This document shows, piece by piece, positions 32,228 to 40,591 of a DNA stretch of 64,000 nt. The DNA is from Amorphoplanes friuliensis DSM 7358. Its GTDB lineage: Bacteria; Actinomycetota; Actinomycetes; Mycobacteriales; Micromonosporaceae. The notes below the pieces were generated by a model, which did not search any database, was not told the origin of the DNA, and saw only the letters and a program-made list of their open reading frames with translations. The stretch spans positions 9,312,072 to 9,376,071 of the forward strand of contig NC_022657.1 of the NCBI RefSeq assembly GCF_000494755.1. Direction: 5' to 3'. Every line of letters begins with the position of its first letter. Position 1 is the first letter of the stretch. The translations under genes were made by a program, and so were the position numbers.

Positions 32228-33307
32228 ATGGGCTCCGTCCGCGTCGCCATTGTCGGTGTGGGTAACTGCGCCTCGTCCCTCGTGCAGGGCGTGGAGTACT
32301 ACCGTGAAGCCGACCCCAACGACCGCGTCCCGGGTCTCATGCACGTCACCTTCGGCGACTATCACGTCTCTGACGTGAAGTTCGTCGCGGCGTTCGATGT
32401 GGACGCCAAGAAGGTCGGCATGGACCTGGCCGAGGCGATCGTCGCCAGCGAGAACAACACGATCACGCTGACCGACGTCGCGCCCACCGGCGTGACCGTC
32501 CAGCGTGGACCGACCTTCGACGGTCTGGGCACGTACTACCGCGAGATGGTCGAGGAGTCGTCCGCCGAGCCGGTCGACATCGCGCAGGCACTGCGCGACG
32601 CCGAGGTCGACGTCGTCGTGTCCTACCTCCCGGTGGGTTCGGAGGAGGCCGACAAGTTCTACGCCCAGGCCGCCATCGACGCCGGGTGCGCCTTCGTCAA
32701 CGCGCTGCCGGTCTTCATCGCCTCGGACCCTGCGTGGGCGCAGAAGTTCACCGACGCCGGTCTGCCGATCGTCGGTGACGACATCAAGAGCCAGGTCGGC
32801 GCGACGATCGTGCACCGCGCGCTCGCCAAGCTGTTCGAGGACCGCGGTGTCGAGCTGCTGCGCACCTACCAGCTCAACTTCGGCGGCAACATGGACTTCA
32901 TGAACATGCTGGAGCGCAAGCGCCTCGTGTCCAAGAAGATCTCCAAGACGCAGTCGGTGACCTCTCAGATCCCGCACGAGATGGTCAAGAGCGACGTGCA
33001 CATCGGCCCGTCGGACCACGTGCCGTGGCTCGACGACCGCAAGTGGGCCTACATCCGCCTCGAGGGCCGCAGCTTCGGCGACACCCCGCTGAACGCGGAG
33101 CTCAAGCTCGAGGTGTGGGACTCCCCGAACTCGGCCGGCGTCATCATCGACGCGGTCCGCGCGGCGAAGATCGCCCTGGACCGCGGCGTCGGCGGCCCGA
33201 TCCTCTCGGCGAGCTCGTACTTCATGAAGTCCCCGCCGGTGCAGTACAACGACCACGACGCGAAGAACGCCGTCGAGGCGTTCATCAAGGGCGACATCGA
33301 GCGCTGA
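32228..33307 (+). CDS. ino1: Myo-inositol-1-phosphate synthase
   Basis: 359 residues, the short actinobacterial form. An NAD-binding GVGNCASS motif near the N-terminus is followed by the catalytic core NFGGNMDFMNML and SKTQSVTSQ, then the lysine-containing SDVHIGPSDHVPWLDDRK and LKLEVWDSPNSAGV. The enzyme converts glucose-6-phosphate to inositol-1-phosphate, the entry to phosphatidylinositol and mycothiol. ATG 32228 has AAGGAGG eight bases upstream. It is in an operon with padR and is probably repressed through the palindrome at 31561. Confidence 0.95.
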   Translation: MGSVRVAIVGVGNCASSLVQGVEYYREADPNDRVPGLMHVTFGDYHVSDVKFVAAFDVDAKKVGMDLAEAIVASENNTITLTDVAPTGVTVQRGPTFDGLGTYYREMVEESSAEPVDIAQALRDAEVDVVVSYLPVGSEEADKFYAQAAIDAGCAFVNALPVFIASDPAWAQKFTDAGLPIVGDDIKSQVGATIVHRALAKLFEDRGVELLRTYQLNFGGNMDFMNMLERKRLVSKKISKTQSVTSQIPHEMVKSDVHIGPSDHVPWLDDRKWAYIRLEGRSFGDTPLNAELKLEVWDSPNSAGVIIDAVRAAKIALDRGVGGPILSASSYFMKSPPVQYNDHDAKNAVEAFIKGDIER

Positions 33308-33321
33308 TCCAGCTCTCGACG

Positions 33322-33352
33322 GAAGGCCGGACCGCACCTCGGTCCGGCCTTC
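33322..33352 (+). terminator. Terminator of ino1
   Basis: 12-bp perfect stem (GAAGGCCGGACC / GGTCCGGCCTTC) with a 7-base loop, 14 bases after the ino1 stop. The tail is only moderately T-rich. Confidence 0.75.
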
Positions 33353-33358
33353 CTGCTC

Positions 33359-33364
33359 TAAACT
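33359..33364 (+). promoter_or_regulatory. -10 box for a leaderless lipoprotein transcript
   Basis: TAAACT ends seven bases before GTG 33372, with no ribosome site, so the mRNA is likely leaderless. It directly follows the ino1 terminator. Confidence 0.45.
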
Positions 33365-33371
33365 CATCGAC

Positions 33372-33953
33372 GTGCGCCCCTACCCGGCCGCCGTCGTGCT
33401 CGGCCTCGCCGTCTCCCTGACAGCCTGCGCCCGCCCGGGCAACACCCCTTCCGGTACGCCCACAGCACAGTCCCGCCCGGCCGCGCAGATCACCGCCGTC
33501 CCCGCCCCACGAGGTGGCAGCGCAGTGGCGATCGCACCGCGCGGCTGGACCTGCGACAAGCAGCAGGCCGGCCGGCCCCAGTCGGTGATCACAAATCCCG
33601 GCCTCGAACCGGAAGCCCAGGCTCGGGCCCGACGGGCGCTGGAGGCGGCCAACCCACCGCTGCCGCGCCGTGGCCCGCTGCCGGAGGACGTGGCCGTCGT
33701 GGCGGAGTCCTGCGCCCGGGCGCTCTCGCTCGAGTTGAAGCTGCTCGCCGCGAACGCCGGCAATGTGCCCGACAGCTCCTCCGTCCACCGGCTCCTGACC
33801 GCGAAGGGCCTGACAGGTGTGACGACTGACACCCGCTCGTCCTTCGCCGGCGCGATCGGCGACGCCTGCGTTCATGGCACTTTCAGCACAGACGGTCCGG
33901 AGCTGAGCATCGGGCCGCAGTCACCGGACGGCACCTGTCTCTTGGTCGGCTAG
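33372..33953 (+). CDS. Putative lipoprotein
   Basis: 193 residues. A signal peptide with lipobox LTAC (AVVLGLAVSLTAC) indicates lipidation at Cys 19 or near it and attachment outside the membrane. A disordered Pro/Thr/Ser linker follows, then a domain with four Cys (WTCDKQ, ESCARA, GDACVHG, GTCLLVG), suggesting two disulfides. The family is not recognised. The GTG start is seven bases after a -10 box. The stop TAG shares CTAG (33950-33953) with the stop of the convergent ogt. Confidence 0.7.
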   Translation: MRPYPAAVVLGLAVSLTACARPGNTPSGTPTAQSRPAAQITAVPAPRGGSAVAIAPRGWTCDKQQAGRPQSVITNPGLEPEAQARARRALEAANPPLPRRGPLPEDVAVVAESCARALSLELKLLAANAGNVPDSSSVHRLLTAKGLTGVTTDTRSSFAGAIGDACVHGTFSTDGPELSIGPQSPDGTCLLVG

Positions 33954-34408
33954 CTCCAGGCGCGCTGCAGCGCCACCCGGGCCTCCAGCTCGAGCAACTG
34001 CCGTTTGCGAGGCAGCCCGCCGCCGAATCCGGTCAGCTTGCCGCCCGCACCGACGACCCGGTGGCACGGGACGATCACCGGCACCGGGTTGTGGTTGCAC
34101 GCCGTGCCGACCGCACGTGCCGCCCCCGGATCGCCCAAGGCAATCGCGATCGCCCCGTAGGTCAGCATCTCGCCGTACGGGATCTGCGCGATCTGTCCCC
34201 ACACCGACCGCTCGAAATCCGACCCGCCGGGCAGCTCGACGGGCACCGTGAAGTCCGTCAGCTCGCCGGCGAAGTAGGCCTCGAGCTGCTGGACCGCCGG
34301 ATGGTCGCCGGTCTCACCCGTGGTGGCGCCGAAGCGCACGCCGACCACGACATCACCGTCGAGCCGGACGCCCAGCGGGCCGATGGGTGACTCCACGAGC
34401 AGCTGCAT
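33950..34408 (-). CDS. ogt: Methylated-DNA-protein-cysteine methyltransferase
   Basis: 152 residues. It has the active-site motif PCHRVVG with acceptor C115, the helix-turn-helix segment (FERSVWGQIAQIPYGEMLTYGAIA) and the N-terminal small domain. The protein transfers the alkyl group from O6-alkylguanine to its own cysteine and is then consumed. ATG 34408 starts the typical MQLLVESPIGPL; the longer open frame upstream has no family similarity. Divergent from the ECF sigma factor. Confidence 0.93.
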   Translation of the reverse strand: MQLLVESPIGPLGVRLDGDVVVGVRFGATTGETGDHPAVQQLEAYFAGELTDFTVPVELPGGSDFERSVWGQIAQIPYGEMLTYGAIAIALGDPGAARAVGTACNHNPVPVIVPCHRVVGAGGKLTGFGGGLPRKRQLLELEARVALQRAWS

Positions 34409-34431
34409 GCCCCGATTCTGCCGCGCGGGTA

Positions 34432-34453
34432 CGACAGTGCGAAAAAACTGTCG
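34432..34453. promoter_or_regulatory. Inverted repeat between ogt and the ECF sigma gene
   Basis: CGACAGT-N8-ACTGTCG is a perfect 7-8-7 repeat in the divergent spacer, 24 bases upstream of the ogt start. It is a candidate operator for either gene. An A-rich loop could also make it a weak hairpin. Confidence 0.4.
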
Positions 34454-34462
34454 GAGCCCCGT

Positions 34463-34490
34463 GCAAACATTCCGGCTCGATCGACGTCTA
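34463..34490 (+). promoter_or_regulatory. ECF-type promoter of the sigma factor gene
   Basis: -35 GCAAAC (34463-34468), 16-base spacer, and -10 CGTCTA (34485-34490). This matches the general AAC...CGTC layout of ECF promoters, so the sigma factor probably drives its own gene. Confidence 0.5.
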
Positions 34491-34508
34491 TGGGGGCGGA
34501 GGTGGCCG

Positions 34509-35030
34509 GTGGAGCAAACGGTGGAGGCAGCGTTCACCACATTCGTGGCTGAACGCTCGCATGCGCTGATCCGTGTCGCCTACACGCTGACCGGCGATCA
34601 GCGGGCGGCGGAGGACCTGGTCCAGGGCGCCCTGGCCAAGGCCTATTCGCACTGGTCCCGGATCCACGGCGACGCCGAGCCCTACGTGCGCCGCATCATC
34701 TACAACGACAAGGTCTCCGGCTGGCGCCGCCAGGCCCGGCAGCGTGAGCTGCCGATGGCCGACGTGCCGGAGGTCGCCGAGTCCCGCGACCACGATCACG
34801 ACACCGCTCTGCGACTCGTGCTGCGCCAGGCACTGCTGTCGCTCCCACCCCGCCAGCGTGCCGTCCTCGTGCTGCGTTATCTGGAGGACCGCTCGGTGGA
34901 GGAGACCGCGGAGGTGCTGGGCTGCCGGCCCGGCACGGTCGCCAGCCAGGCCTCCCGGGCCCTGGGAAAGCTCCGTGAGCTGGTGCCCGAGCTGGGCTCG
35001 GCGGACGAGGCCGCGGAGGTGCTGCGATGA
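34509..35030 (+). CDS. ECF RNA polymerase sigma factor, SigE family
   Basis: 173 residues, the usual length of the actinobacterial 'SigE family'. Region 2 has FTTFVAERSHALIRVAYTLTGD and AEDLVQGALAKAYSHW. Region 4 has SLPPRQRAVLVLRYLEDRSVEETAEVLGC with GTVASQASRAL, the helix-turn-helix that reads -35 elements. GTG 34509 has GGAGG six bases upstream. The stop overlaps the next gene in ATGA, so the membrane partner is coupled. This family commonly has a membrane-bound partner instead of a classical zinc anti-sigma. Confidence 0.9.
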   Translation: MEQTVEAAFTTFVAERSHALIRVAYTLTGDQRAAEDLVQGALAKAYSHWSRIHGDAEPYVRRIIYNDKVSGWRRQARQRELPMADVPEVAESRDHDHDTALRLVLRQALLSLPPRQRAVLVLRYLEDRSVEETAEVLGCRPGTVASQASRALGKLRELVPELGSADEAAEVLR

Positions 35031-36115
35031 ACCGCCCGATGGAAGAACTGCTCCGCGAGACCGTGCACGACCTCGCTGGAGAGGCCAGGACGGCCACGGA
35101 CCTCGCCACGGGGGCGCGGGTCCGTGGTCGTCGCCTGCGTCGCCGCAGGCAGGCCGGTTACGTCGTCGCGGTTGTCCTGCTCGCGGCCCTGACCACTGTT
35201 CCTTATGCGGTGCTCCGCGACACTGCTCTTCCGCCGCTGCCGCCGAGCACCGGGATCTCGTCGGCACCCGTGCCGCAGACCTCCCGGTGGTCGGCGAAGG
35301 AGCCGTTCGGCCTGCCCGGTGGCACGGTGATCACCGGCGTCGGCGGTGTCAGCACCGAGACCGGCACCGGCCAGAGTCTGGTGCTCGAGCGCAACGCCAA
35401 GCAGTACAAGGCCTTGCCGGCCTCGACAACGGCCAGCTGGCCCTCGCCGAACGGGCGGTGGGTGGCGGTGCAGGACGACCAACGGGCCGGGCAGATCGGG
35501 GTGCGCCGGGTCAGCACCGGAAACATCCAGTGGCTGCCGGGCGAGAAGCTGTCGGGTCCGGCGTGGTCGCCGGACGGCGACCGGCTGCTGCTGACGACCG
35601 AGGAGGGTGGATTCGCCGTCGTGACTGCCGCGACCGCCGCGGTCAAGACGCACTCCGTCGACCAGTCGAAGTTCGCCTGCACGGACAGCTGCCAATACTC
35701 GTGGCTGCCGCAGGGCGATCAGGTGGCGATCGCCCTCACCGCCGGTCATGTCTCGGAGGCCGAGCGGGACAGGGTCGAAGGGCTGGCGATCTTCGCCGCG
35801 GCGACGGGCGCTCCGGTCCGGACGGTTCCGGTGCCGGGGGCTCCCGTCGGACAGGACGCCTGGTCACCGGACGGACGGCTGGTGCTGATCGAGCCGGAGC
35901 GGCTCGACTCCAGCGATCTGCGGATCGCCGAGGTGGAGACCGGTCGGGTGCTGGGGACGTTCCGGGCCTGGTCCGGGCAGTTCCTGCGCGACGGCTCGAT
36001 CCTGGGTCTCGACGACGGCGCCGTGACCCGTTACGACGCGTCCGGCCGAGCCCTGCAGAAGGTGATCCTGCCGACCTTCCTGGCCCGGCGCGAGTTCACC
36101 GTCGGCCCGGCCTGA
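35027..36115 (+). CDS. Membrane-anchored beta-propeller-like partner of the ECF sigma factor
   Basis: 362 residues. A short cytoplasmic N-terminus (ELLRETVHDLAGE) and an RGRRLRRRRQ basic patch precede one membrane helix (YVVAVVLLAALTTVPYAV). A long extracytoplasmic domain then carries WD40/TolB-like blades (SPNGRWVAVQD, AWSPDGDRLLLT, WLPQGDQVAIAL, AWSPDGRLVLIE). Overlap with the sigma gene, and this topology, suggest it holds or senses for the sigma factor. That role is inferred, and no ASD zinc motif is seen. A 25-bp-period repeat follows the stop. Confidence 0.7.
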   Translation: MNRPMEELLRETVHDLAGEARTATDLATGARVRGRRLRRRRQAGYVVAVVLLAALTTVPYAVLRDTALPPLPPSTGISSAPVPQTSRWSAKEPFGLPGGTVITGVGGVSTETGTGQSLVLERNAKQYKALPASTTASWPSPNGRWVAVQDDQRAGQIGVRRVSTGNIQWLPGEKLSGPAWSPDGDRLLLTTEEGGFAVVTAATAAVKTHSVDQSKFACTDSCQYSWLPQGDQVAIALTAGHVSEAERDRVEGLAIFAAATGAPVRTVPVPGAPVGQDAWSPDGRLVLIEPERLDSSDLRIAEVETGRVLGTFRAWSGQFLRDGSILGLDDGAVTRYDASGRALQKVILPTFLARREFTVGPA

Positions 36116-36186
36116 GGTCAGGAGATGTGACCGTGCCTGAGCTCAGGAGATGTGACCGTGCCCGGGGTCAGGAGATGTGACCGTGC
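36116..36186. repeat. Three copies of the pcnB 3' end
   Basis: A 21-bp sequence (core CAGGAGATGTGACCGTGC) occurs at 36116, 36141 and 36166 with a period of 25 bp. The third copy is the authentic last codons and stop of pcnB (minus strand, EHGHIS-stop). The others are extra copies beyond the gene, so the gene end was tandemly duplicated. Confidence 0.9.
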
Positions 36187-37598
36187 TCCCGGGCCCAGCG
36201 CTGCAGCTCCGCCTCGGCCTCGTCGCGGTCCAGCGGTCCCCGGTCCAGGCGCAGCTCCTTGAGGAAGCGCCAGGCCTGGCCGACGATCGGTCCCGGCGGC
36301 ACGCCGAGCAGCTCCATGATCGCGTTGCCGTCCAGGTCCGGGCGGACGCGCGCCAGGTCCTCCTCGGCGGCGATCCGGTCGATCCGCTCCTCCAGGGCGT
36401 CGTAATCGGCCGACAGCGCGGCCGCCTTACGCCTGTTGCGGGTCGTGCAGTCGGACCGTGTCAGCTTGTGCAGGCGGGGGAGCAGCTCACCGGCGTCGGT
36501 GACGTAACGGCGGACGGCCGAGTCGGTCCACTCACCCCGGCCGTACCCGTAGAAGCGCAGGTGCAGCGCGACCAGCTCGACCACTTCCGAGGTGACGTCC
36601 TTGGGGTAGCGCAGGGCTTTCATGCGTTGCTTGGTGAGCCGGGCGCCGACCACCTCGTGGTGGTGGAAGCTGACCCGCCCGTCCCGGCCGACCGCCTTGG
36701 TGGCCGGTTTGCCGACGTCGTGCATCAGGGCGGCCATCCGCAGCACGAAGTCCGGGCCGGCGTCACCCTCGAGCCGGATCGCGTTGGAGACCACGATCAG
36801 CGTGTGCTCGTAGACGTCCTTGTGCTGGGCGTGCTCGTCGATCTCCAGCTTGAGCCCGGAGATCTCCGGGATGAAGCGGTCGGCGAGCCCGGTGTCGACG
36901 AGCAGCCGCAGACCGGCGATCGGGTCGAGACCGCAGAGCAGCTTGGTGAACTCGTCGCGGATCCGCTCGGCGGTGATGCGGTCGAGGTCGGCGGCCATCT
37001 CGGTCATCGCCTCGACGACCGGCTTGTCCACTGTGAAGCGCAGCTTGGCGGCAAAACGCGCAGCGCGCAGCATCCGAAGTGGATCGTCGCCGAAGGAGAG
37101 CGCGGGGGAGTCCGGCGTGCGGATCACTCCGGCGGCGAGGTCCTCCAGTCCACCGAACGGGTCCGTGAAGTCGTGACCCGGCAGGCTGACCGCCATCGCG
37201 TTGATCGTGAAGTCGCGCCGGCGCAGGTCGTCGAGCAGGTTGTCGCCGTACTCCACGACCGGGTTACGGGTCACCCCGTCGTACGCCTCGGCCCGGAACG
37301 TGGTGATCTCGATCCGCAGGCCGTCCTTCTGGATCCCGATCGTGCCGAACTCCCGGCCGGTCTCCCAGATCGCGTCGGCCCAGCCCTTGACCAGGGCAAG
37401 CGTCTGCTCCGGCCGGGCATCCGTGCAGAAGTCGAGGTCGTCGCCGAGCCGCCCGAGGAGCGCGTCGCGCACCGAACCGCCGACGAGGTGCAACTCATGG
37501 CCGGCGGCACCGAAACGGCGCCCCAGCTCGTCGGCGACAGGGGAGACCCGCAGCAGCTCCGCGACGGCGTTGCGCTGGGCCTTGTTCAACTCAGACAT
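36168..37598 (-). CDS. pcnB: CCA tRNA nucleotidyltransferase
   Basis: 476 residues. The nucleotidyltransferase head has LVGGSVRDALLGRLGDDLDFCTDARPE (the GGSVRD and DxD metal motif) and RRDFTINAMA. The RNA-binding region has FGDDPLRMLRAARFAAKL. A C-terminal HD domain (LMHDVGKPAT, FHHHEVVGA) suggests added phosphohydrolase activity. It adds or repairs the 3' CCA of tRNA. ATG 37598 begins with MSELNKAQRNAV. Its last 21 bases are repeated twice more downstream. Divergent from the next gene. Confidence 0.95.
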   Translation of the reverse strand: MSELNKAQRNAVAELLRVSPVADELGRRFGAAGHELHLVGGSVRDALLGRLGDDLDFCTDARPEQTLALVKGWADAIWETGREFGTIGIQKDGLRIEITTFRAEAYDGVTRNPVVEYGDNLLDDLRRRDFTINAMAVSLPGHDFTDPFGGLEDLAAGVIRTPDSPALSFGDDPLRMLRAARFAAKLRFTVDKPVVEAMTEMAADLDRITAERIRDEFTKLLCGLDPIAGLRLLVDTGLADRFIPEISGLKLEIDEHAQHKDVYEHTLIVVSNAIRLEGDAGPDFVLRMAALMHDVGKPATKAVGRDGRVSFHHHEVVGARLTKQRMKALRYPKDVTSEVVELVALHLRFYGYGRGEWTDSAVRRYVTDAGELLPRLHKLTRSDCTTRNRRKAAALSADYDALEERIDRIAAEEDLARVRPDLDGNAIMELLGVPPGPIVGQAWRFLKELRLDRGPLDRDEAEAELQRWAREHGHIS

Positions 37599-37692
37599 GG
37601 GACGACCAGCCTATCTGCCTTCAGTCCGGTCATGGGTGGTGGGCAGGGTGGTCGGATGGCCGCCGTGGCGGTTCGGCAGCTCAGCGGGCAGG

Positions 37693-38592
37693 ATGGTCGT
37701 CGTGCCCGTTTCCGAGGCGCTGCGTCGCCTCAGCGAAGACCCGCGGTTCTGGTCGTTCCTGTTCGTGAACGACGGCGCTCATCCCGACCCCGATCCCGCC
37801 GAGGTGCGTGTCAGCCTGCCGGTCACCGGTGGTTACGGCCTCGTGCTCGACCTCGACCTGGTCACCGGCGAGCAGACCCTCGGCCTGCGCGAGCCGGCCA
37901 GCAGCGAGCCGGTCCAGCTGGGCTGGACCGGTCCCGGCCGTCCCTACCCGGCCGCACTGCGCTGGCACGAGCTCGAGCTCTGTGCCCGGGTGATCGCCCT
38001 CGAGGACCCGACCCTGCCGCATCCGGGCCTGGTCGTGGCGTTGCTGTCCCCGTTCGCGCCGCTGACACCCGACGACGACGTGGACGCGGTCGCGGCGGTG
38101 CGCGAGGCGGCGTACCGGTCATTGCGCCGTGAAGTGCCGCCCGTCGCGGCGGCCGGTCCGGAGCAGGCGCCGCTCCCGCTCTTCACGGCCGAGGCCTGGT
38201 GGCCGCGGCCACCGGCCCTGTCACCCCAGGTGATCGACGAGGCCGCGGTGGCGGCCTACACCGTCCCGGCGCCCGTGCAGCTCGAGGTCCGCGGCGGCTC
38301 CCGCTTCCCGCGTGAGGGCCTGACCGAGCTGGTACGGCAAGCAGCCCAGCGCCTGTCCCGCCTCCCGGAGGAGCAGCTGTACGCGGAGGTCCGCCCGCTG
38401 GCCCGGCACATAGCGGACACGGGTGATCTGCGCCCGGTCAACGACCTGCTCGGTGTGCTGACCGAGGCCGGCTGTGATCACCCGACCGTGCTGGACGCGT
38501 TGAGCGAGCCGCTGGTGCCCATCGAGGCGTGCTGGATGGTGGAGACGCTGGCCGGGGCGGTGCCCGGGAGCCTGCTGCGCCGTCACCTCTGA
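37693..38592 (+). CDS. Conserved hypothetical protein between pcnB and murJ
   Basis: 299 residues, acidic, with no signal peptide or membrane segment. The N-terminus is SEALRRLSEDPRFWSFLF, the middle carries an RWHELELCARVIAL helix, and the C-terminal half is helical (LTELVRQAAQRLSRLPEEQLYAEVRPLARHIA). It keeps the place that an uncharacterised protein often holds between pcnB and murJ in actinobacteria. The function is not recognised. ATG 37693 or GTG 37702 (VPVSEALRRL) could be the start. Confidence 0.7.
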   Translation: MVVVPVSEALRRLSEDPRFWSFLFVNDGAHPDPDPAEVRVSLPVTGGYGLVLDLDLVTGEQTLGLREPASSEPVQLGWTGPGRPYPAALRWHELELCARVIALEDPTLPHPGLVVALLSPFAPLTPDDDVDAVAAVREAAYRSLRREVPPVAAAGPEQAPLPLFTAEAWWPRPPALSPQVIDEAAVAAYTVPAPVQLEVRGGSRFPREGLTELVRQAAQRLSRLPEEQLYAEVRPLARHIADTGDLRPVNDLLGVLTEAGCDHPTVLDALSEPLVPIEACWMVETLAGAVPGSLLRRHL

Positions 38593-38643
38593 GGCGCGGC
38601 CTGGCTAGGGTGACGTCTGTAATCCGTACCCCTGGGAGGTCTT

Positions 38644-40413
38644 GTGAACGGCGGCCTGTACCGGAGCGCGCACGCCGGGAGCGAGGGTGCCCCCCAGCAG
38701 TCCGACGGCGCGATGCTGATCTCGGTCGACGACGCCCCGGGGACAACCGCGGCCGGTGACCAGGCGTTGCCGCCGGAGGACGTGCCGCCGACGGGTGGCG
38801 GCACCGAGGGCGGCAGCACCGCGGGCAACAGCGCGATCATGGCGGCCGGCAGCCTCGTCAGCCGGGTGATCGGCTTCGTCCGCAACATGCTGATCGGCAT
38901 GACGCTGGGCGCCGGCATCGGTGACGCGTACACGAGTGCCCAGTTCCTGCCGGGTCAGATCTACGAGCTGCTGCTCGGCGGCATCCTCTCCAGCGTGCTC
39001 ATCCCGCTGCTGGTGCGGCGGCGCAAGGCGGATCCCGACGGCGGCGAGCTCTTCACGCAGCGGCTGCTGACCTTCGCCGTCGTGACCCTCGGCGCCGCGA
39101 CGCTGCTGGTGGTGGCGGCCGCCCCGTGGATCACCGCGATCCAGTCCAGCAGCGGTACGCCCGAGGCGTACCGGGATCTGGTCACGAAGTTCGCGTACCT
39201 GATCCTGCCGATCATCTTCTTCACCGGCCTGTCCGCGATGATCAGTGCGGTGCTCAACGTGCGCGGGCACTTCGCCGCGCCGATGTGGGCGCCGATCCTG
39301 AACAACCTCGTGGTCATCGCCACCTGCGGCGTTTTCATCGTGGTCTTCGGCACGACCAACGGTTTCCGCCCCGAGGACATGACGCCGGGACGGGTCGCGC
39401 TGATCGCCGGAGGCACGCTGCTCGGCATCGTCGCGCAGGCCGCCGGGTTGTTGCCGGCGCTGCGCAAGGTCGGCTTCGCCTGGCGGTGGAAGTGGGCGCC
39501 GCGGGCGCTCGGCCTGGGTGAGGTGGGCCGCCTCGCGGGCTGGATGCTCTGTTACGTCGGCGCCAACCAGCTCGCGGTGTTCGTCGTGGTCCGGGTGCTC
39601 AACGGCGTCTCCGGCAAGAACAACGCCAGCGTGCTCGCGTTCAACAACGTCTACCTGCTGACGATGATGGCGCACGGCATCATCGGCGTCTCGGTCATGA
39701 CGGCGCTGCTGCCCAAGATGAGTGCAGCCGCGGCCGAGGGCCGGTTCGCCGACGTCAGCGCCGACCTCAGCCGGGGCATCCGCCTGACCACCACAGCCCT
39801 CGCCCCGATCGCAGTCGCGTACGGCGTGCTCGGCGTACCCATCGCGGTCACGCTCTTCCAGGGTGGCGCCTTCACCTATCAGGACGCCTTCAACACCGGC
39901 ACAGTGCTGGTGGTGGCCTCCTTCGCCGTGATCCCGCTGTCGATCAGCTACCTGTGCACCTATGCCTTCTACGCGCTGCAGGGCAACAAGACGGTCGCGC
40001 TGATCAACATCCCGGTCGTCCTGCTGCGGATCGCCGGCTACTTCGTCCTCGCAGAAATTCTTTCGGATTCTTTTGCGGCGGCCGGCATGACCGCCGCGAA
40101 CGCGGTCTCCTATCTGCTTTCGGCGGTGATCTCGCTCGCTGTCCTGCGCCGCCGGATCGGCCGCCTCAATCTCGGCTCGGTGGCCAAGGGACTGATGAAG
40201 GTGCTGGTGGCGGCCGCAGTGGCCGCCGGCGCCGGGCTGCTCGTCATGCTCCTGCTCCCCGGCGGTGACACGCCCGGGCGATTGACAGCGGCACTTCAGG
40301 TGGTCGTCGGCGGCGGTGTGATCATGCTTGTGTACCTCCTCACGGCGGCGCTGCTGCGGGTTCACGAGGTCAATCAGGTGGTCGGCATGGTTCGCCGCAA
40401 GCTCGGCCGCTAA
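38644..40413 (+). CDS. murJ: Lipid II flippase MurJ
   Basis: 589 residues. A disordered N-terminus of about 60 residues is followed by 14 predicted membrane helices of the MurJ/MviN fold. They begin with the signature SRVIGFVRNMLIGMTLG and contain GQIYELLLGGILSSVLIPLLVRR and the central ALLPKMS.AAA motif. MurJ moves lipid II across the membrane for peptidoglycan synthesis. GTG 38644 has GGGAGG upstream. The next gene encodes a pseudokinase/sugar-binding protein that in mycobacteria is fused to MviN as one chain. Confidence 0.94.
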   Translation: MNGGLYRSAHAGSEGAPQQSDGAMLISVDDAPGTTAAGDQALPPEDVPPTGGGTEGGSTAGNSAIMAAGSLVSRVIGFVRNMLIGMTLGAGIGDAYTSAQFLPGQIYELLLGGILSSVLIPLLVRRRKADPDGGELFTQRLLTFAVVTLGAATLLVVAAAPWITAIQSSSGTPEAYRDLVTKFAYLILPIIFFTGLSAMISAVLNVRGHFAAPMWAPILNNLVVIATCGVFIVVFGTTNGFRPEDMTPGRVALIAGGTLLGIVAQAAGLLPALRKVGFAWRWKWAPRALGLGEVGRLAGWMLCYVGANQLAVFVVVRVLNGVSGKNNASVLAFNNVYLLTMMAHGIIGVSVMTALLPKMSAAAAEGRFADVSADLSRGIRLTTTALAPIAVAYGVLGVPIAVTLFQGGAFTYQDAFNTGTVLVVASFAVIPLSISYLCTYAFYALQGNKTVALINIPVVLLRIAGYFVLAEILSDSFAAAGMTAANAVSYLLSAVISLAVLRRRIGRLNLGSVAKGLMKVLVAAAVAAGAGLLVMLLLPGGDTPGRLTAALQVVVGGGVIMLVYLLTAALLRVHEVNQVVGMVRRKLGR

Positions 40414-40417
40414 ATCT

Positions 40418-40437
40418 TGTGGAAAACCTGTGGATAA
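40418..40437 (-). promoter_or_regulatory. Pair of DnaA-type boxes downstream of murJ
   Basis: A perfect TTATCCACA on the minus strand (40429-40437) is preceded, 11 bp away, by a weaker TTTTCCACA (40418-40426). They fall in a locally AT-rich patch just after the murJ stop. Function is unknown; they may titrate DnaA. Confidence 0.5.
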
Positions 40438-40591
40438 ATCTCTGATCAGGTAATTAATGGCCGCCGACCGGCGGAAACAGTCCTGGCGGGCGGCCCCGGA
40501 CGGGTGCCGCGCCAGGGGATGACCTGTAGGTCGCTGGCCCGGGCCGGGTAAGGTCGTGCTCGACACGTGCGGACTCACCGAGGGAGGACGG

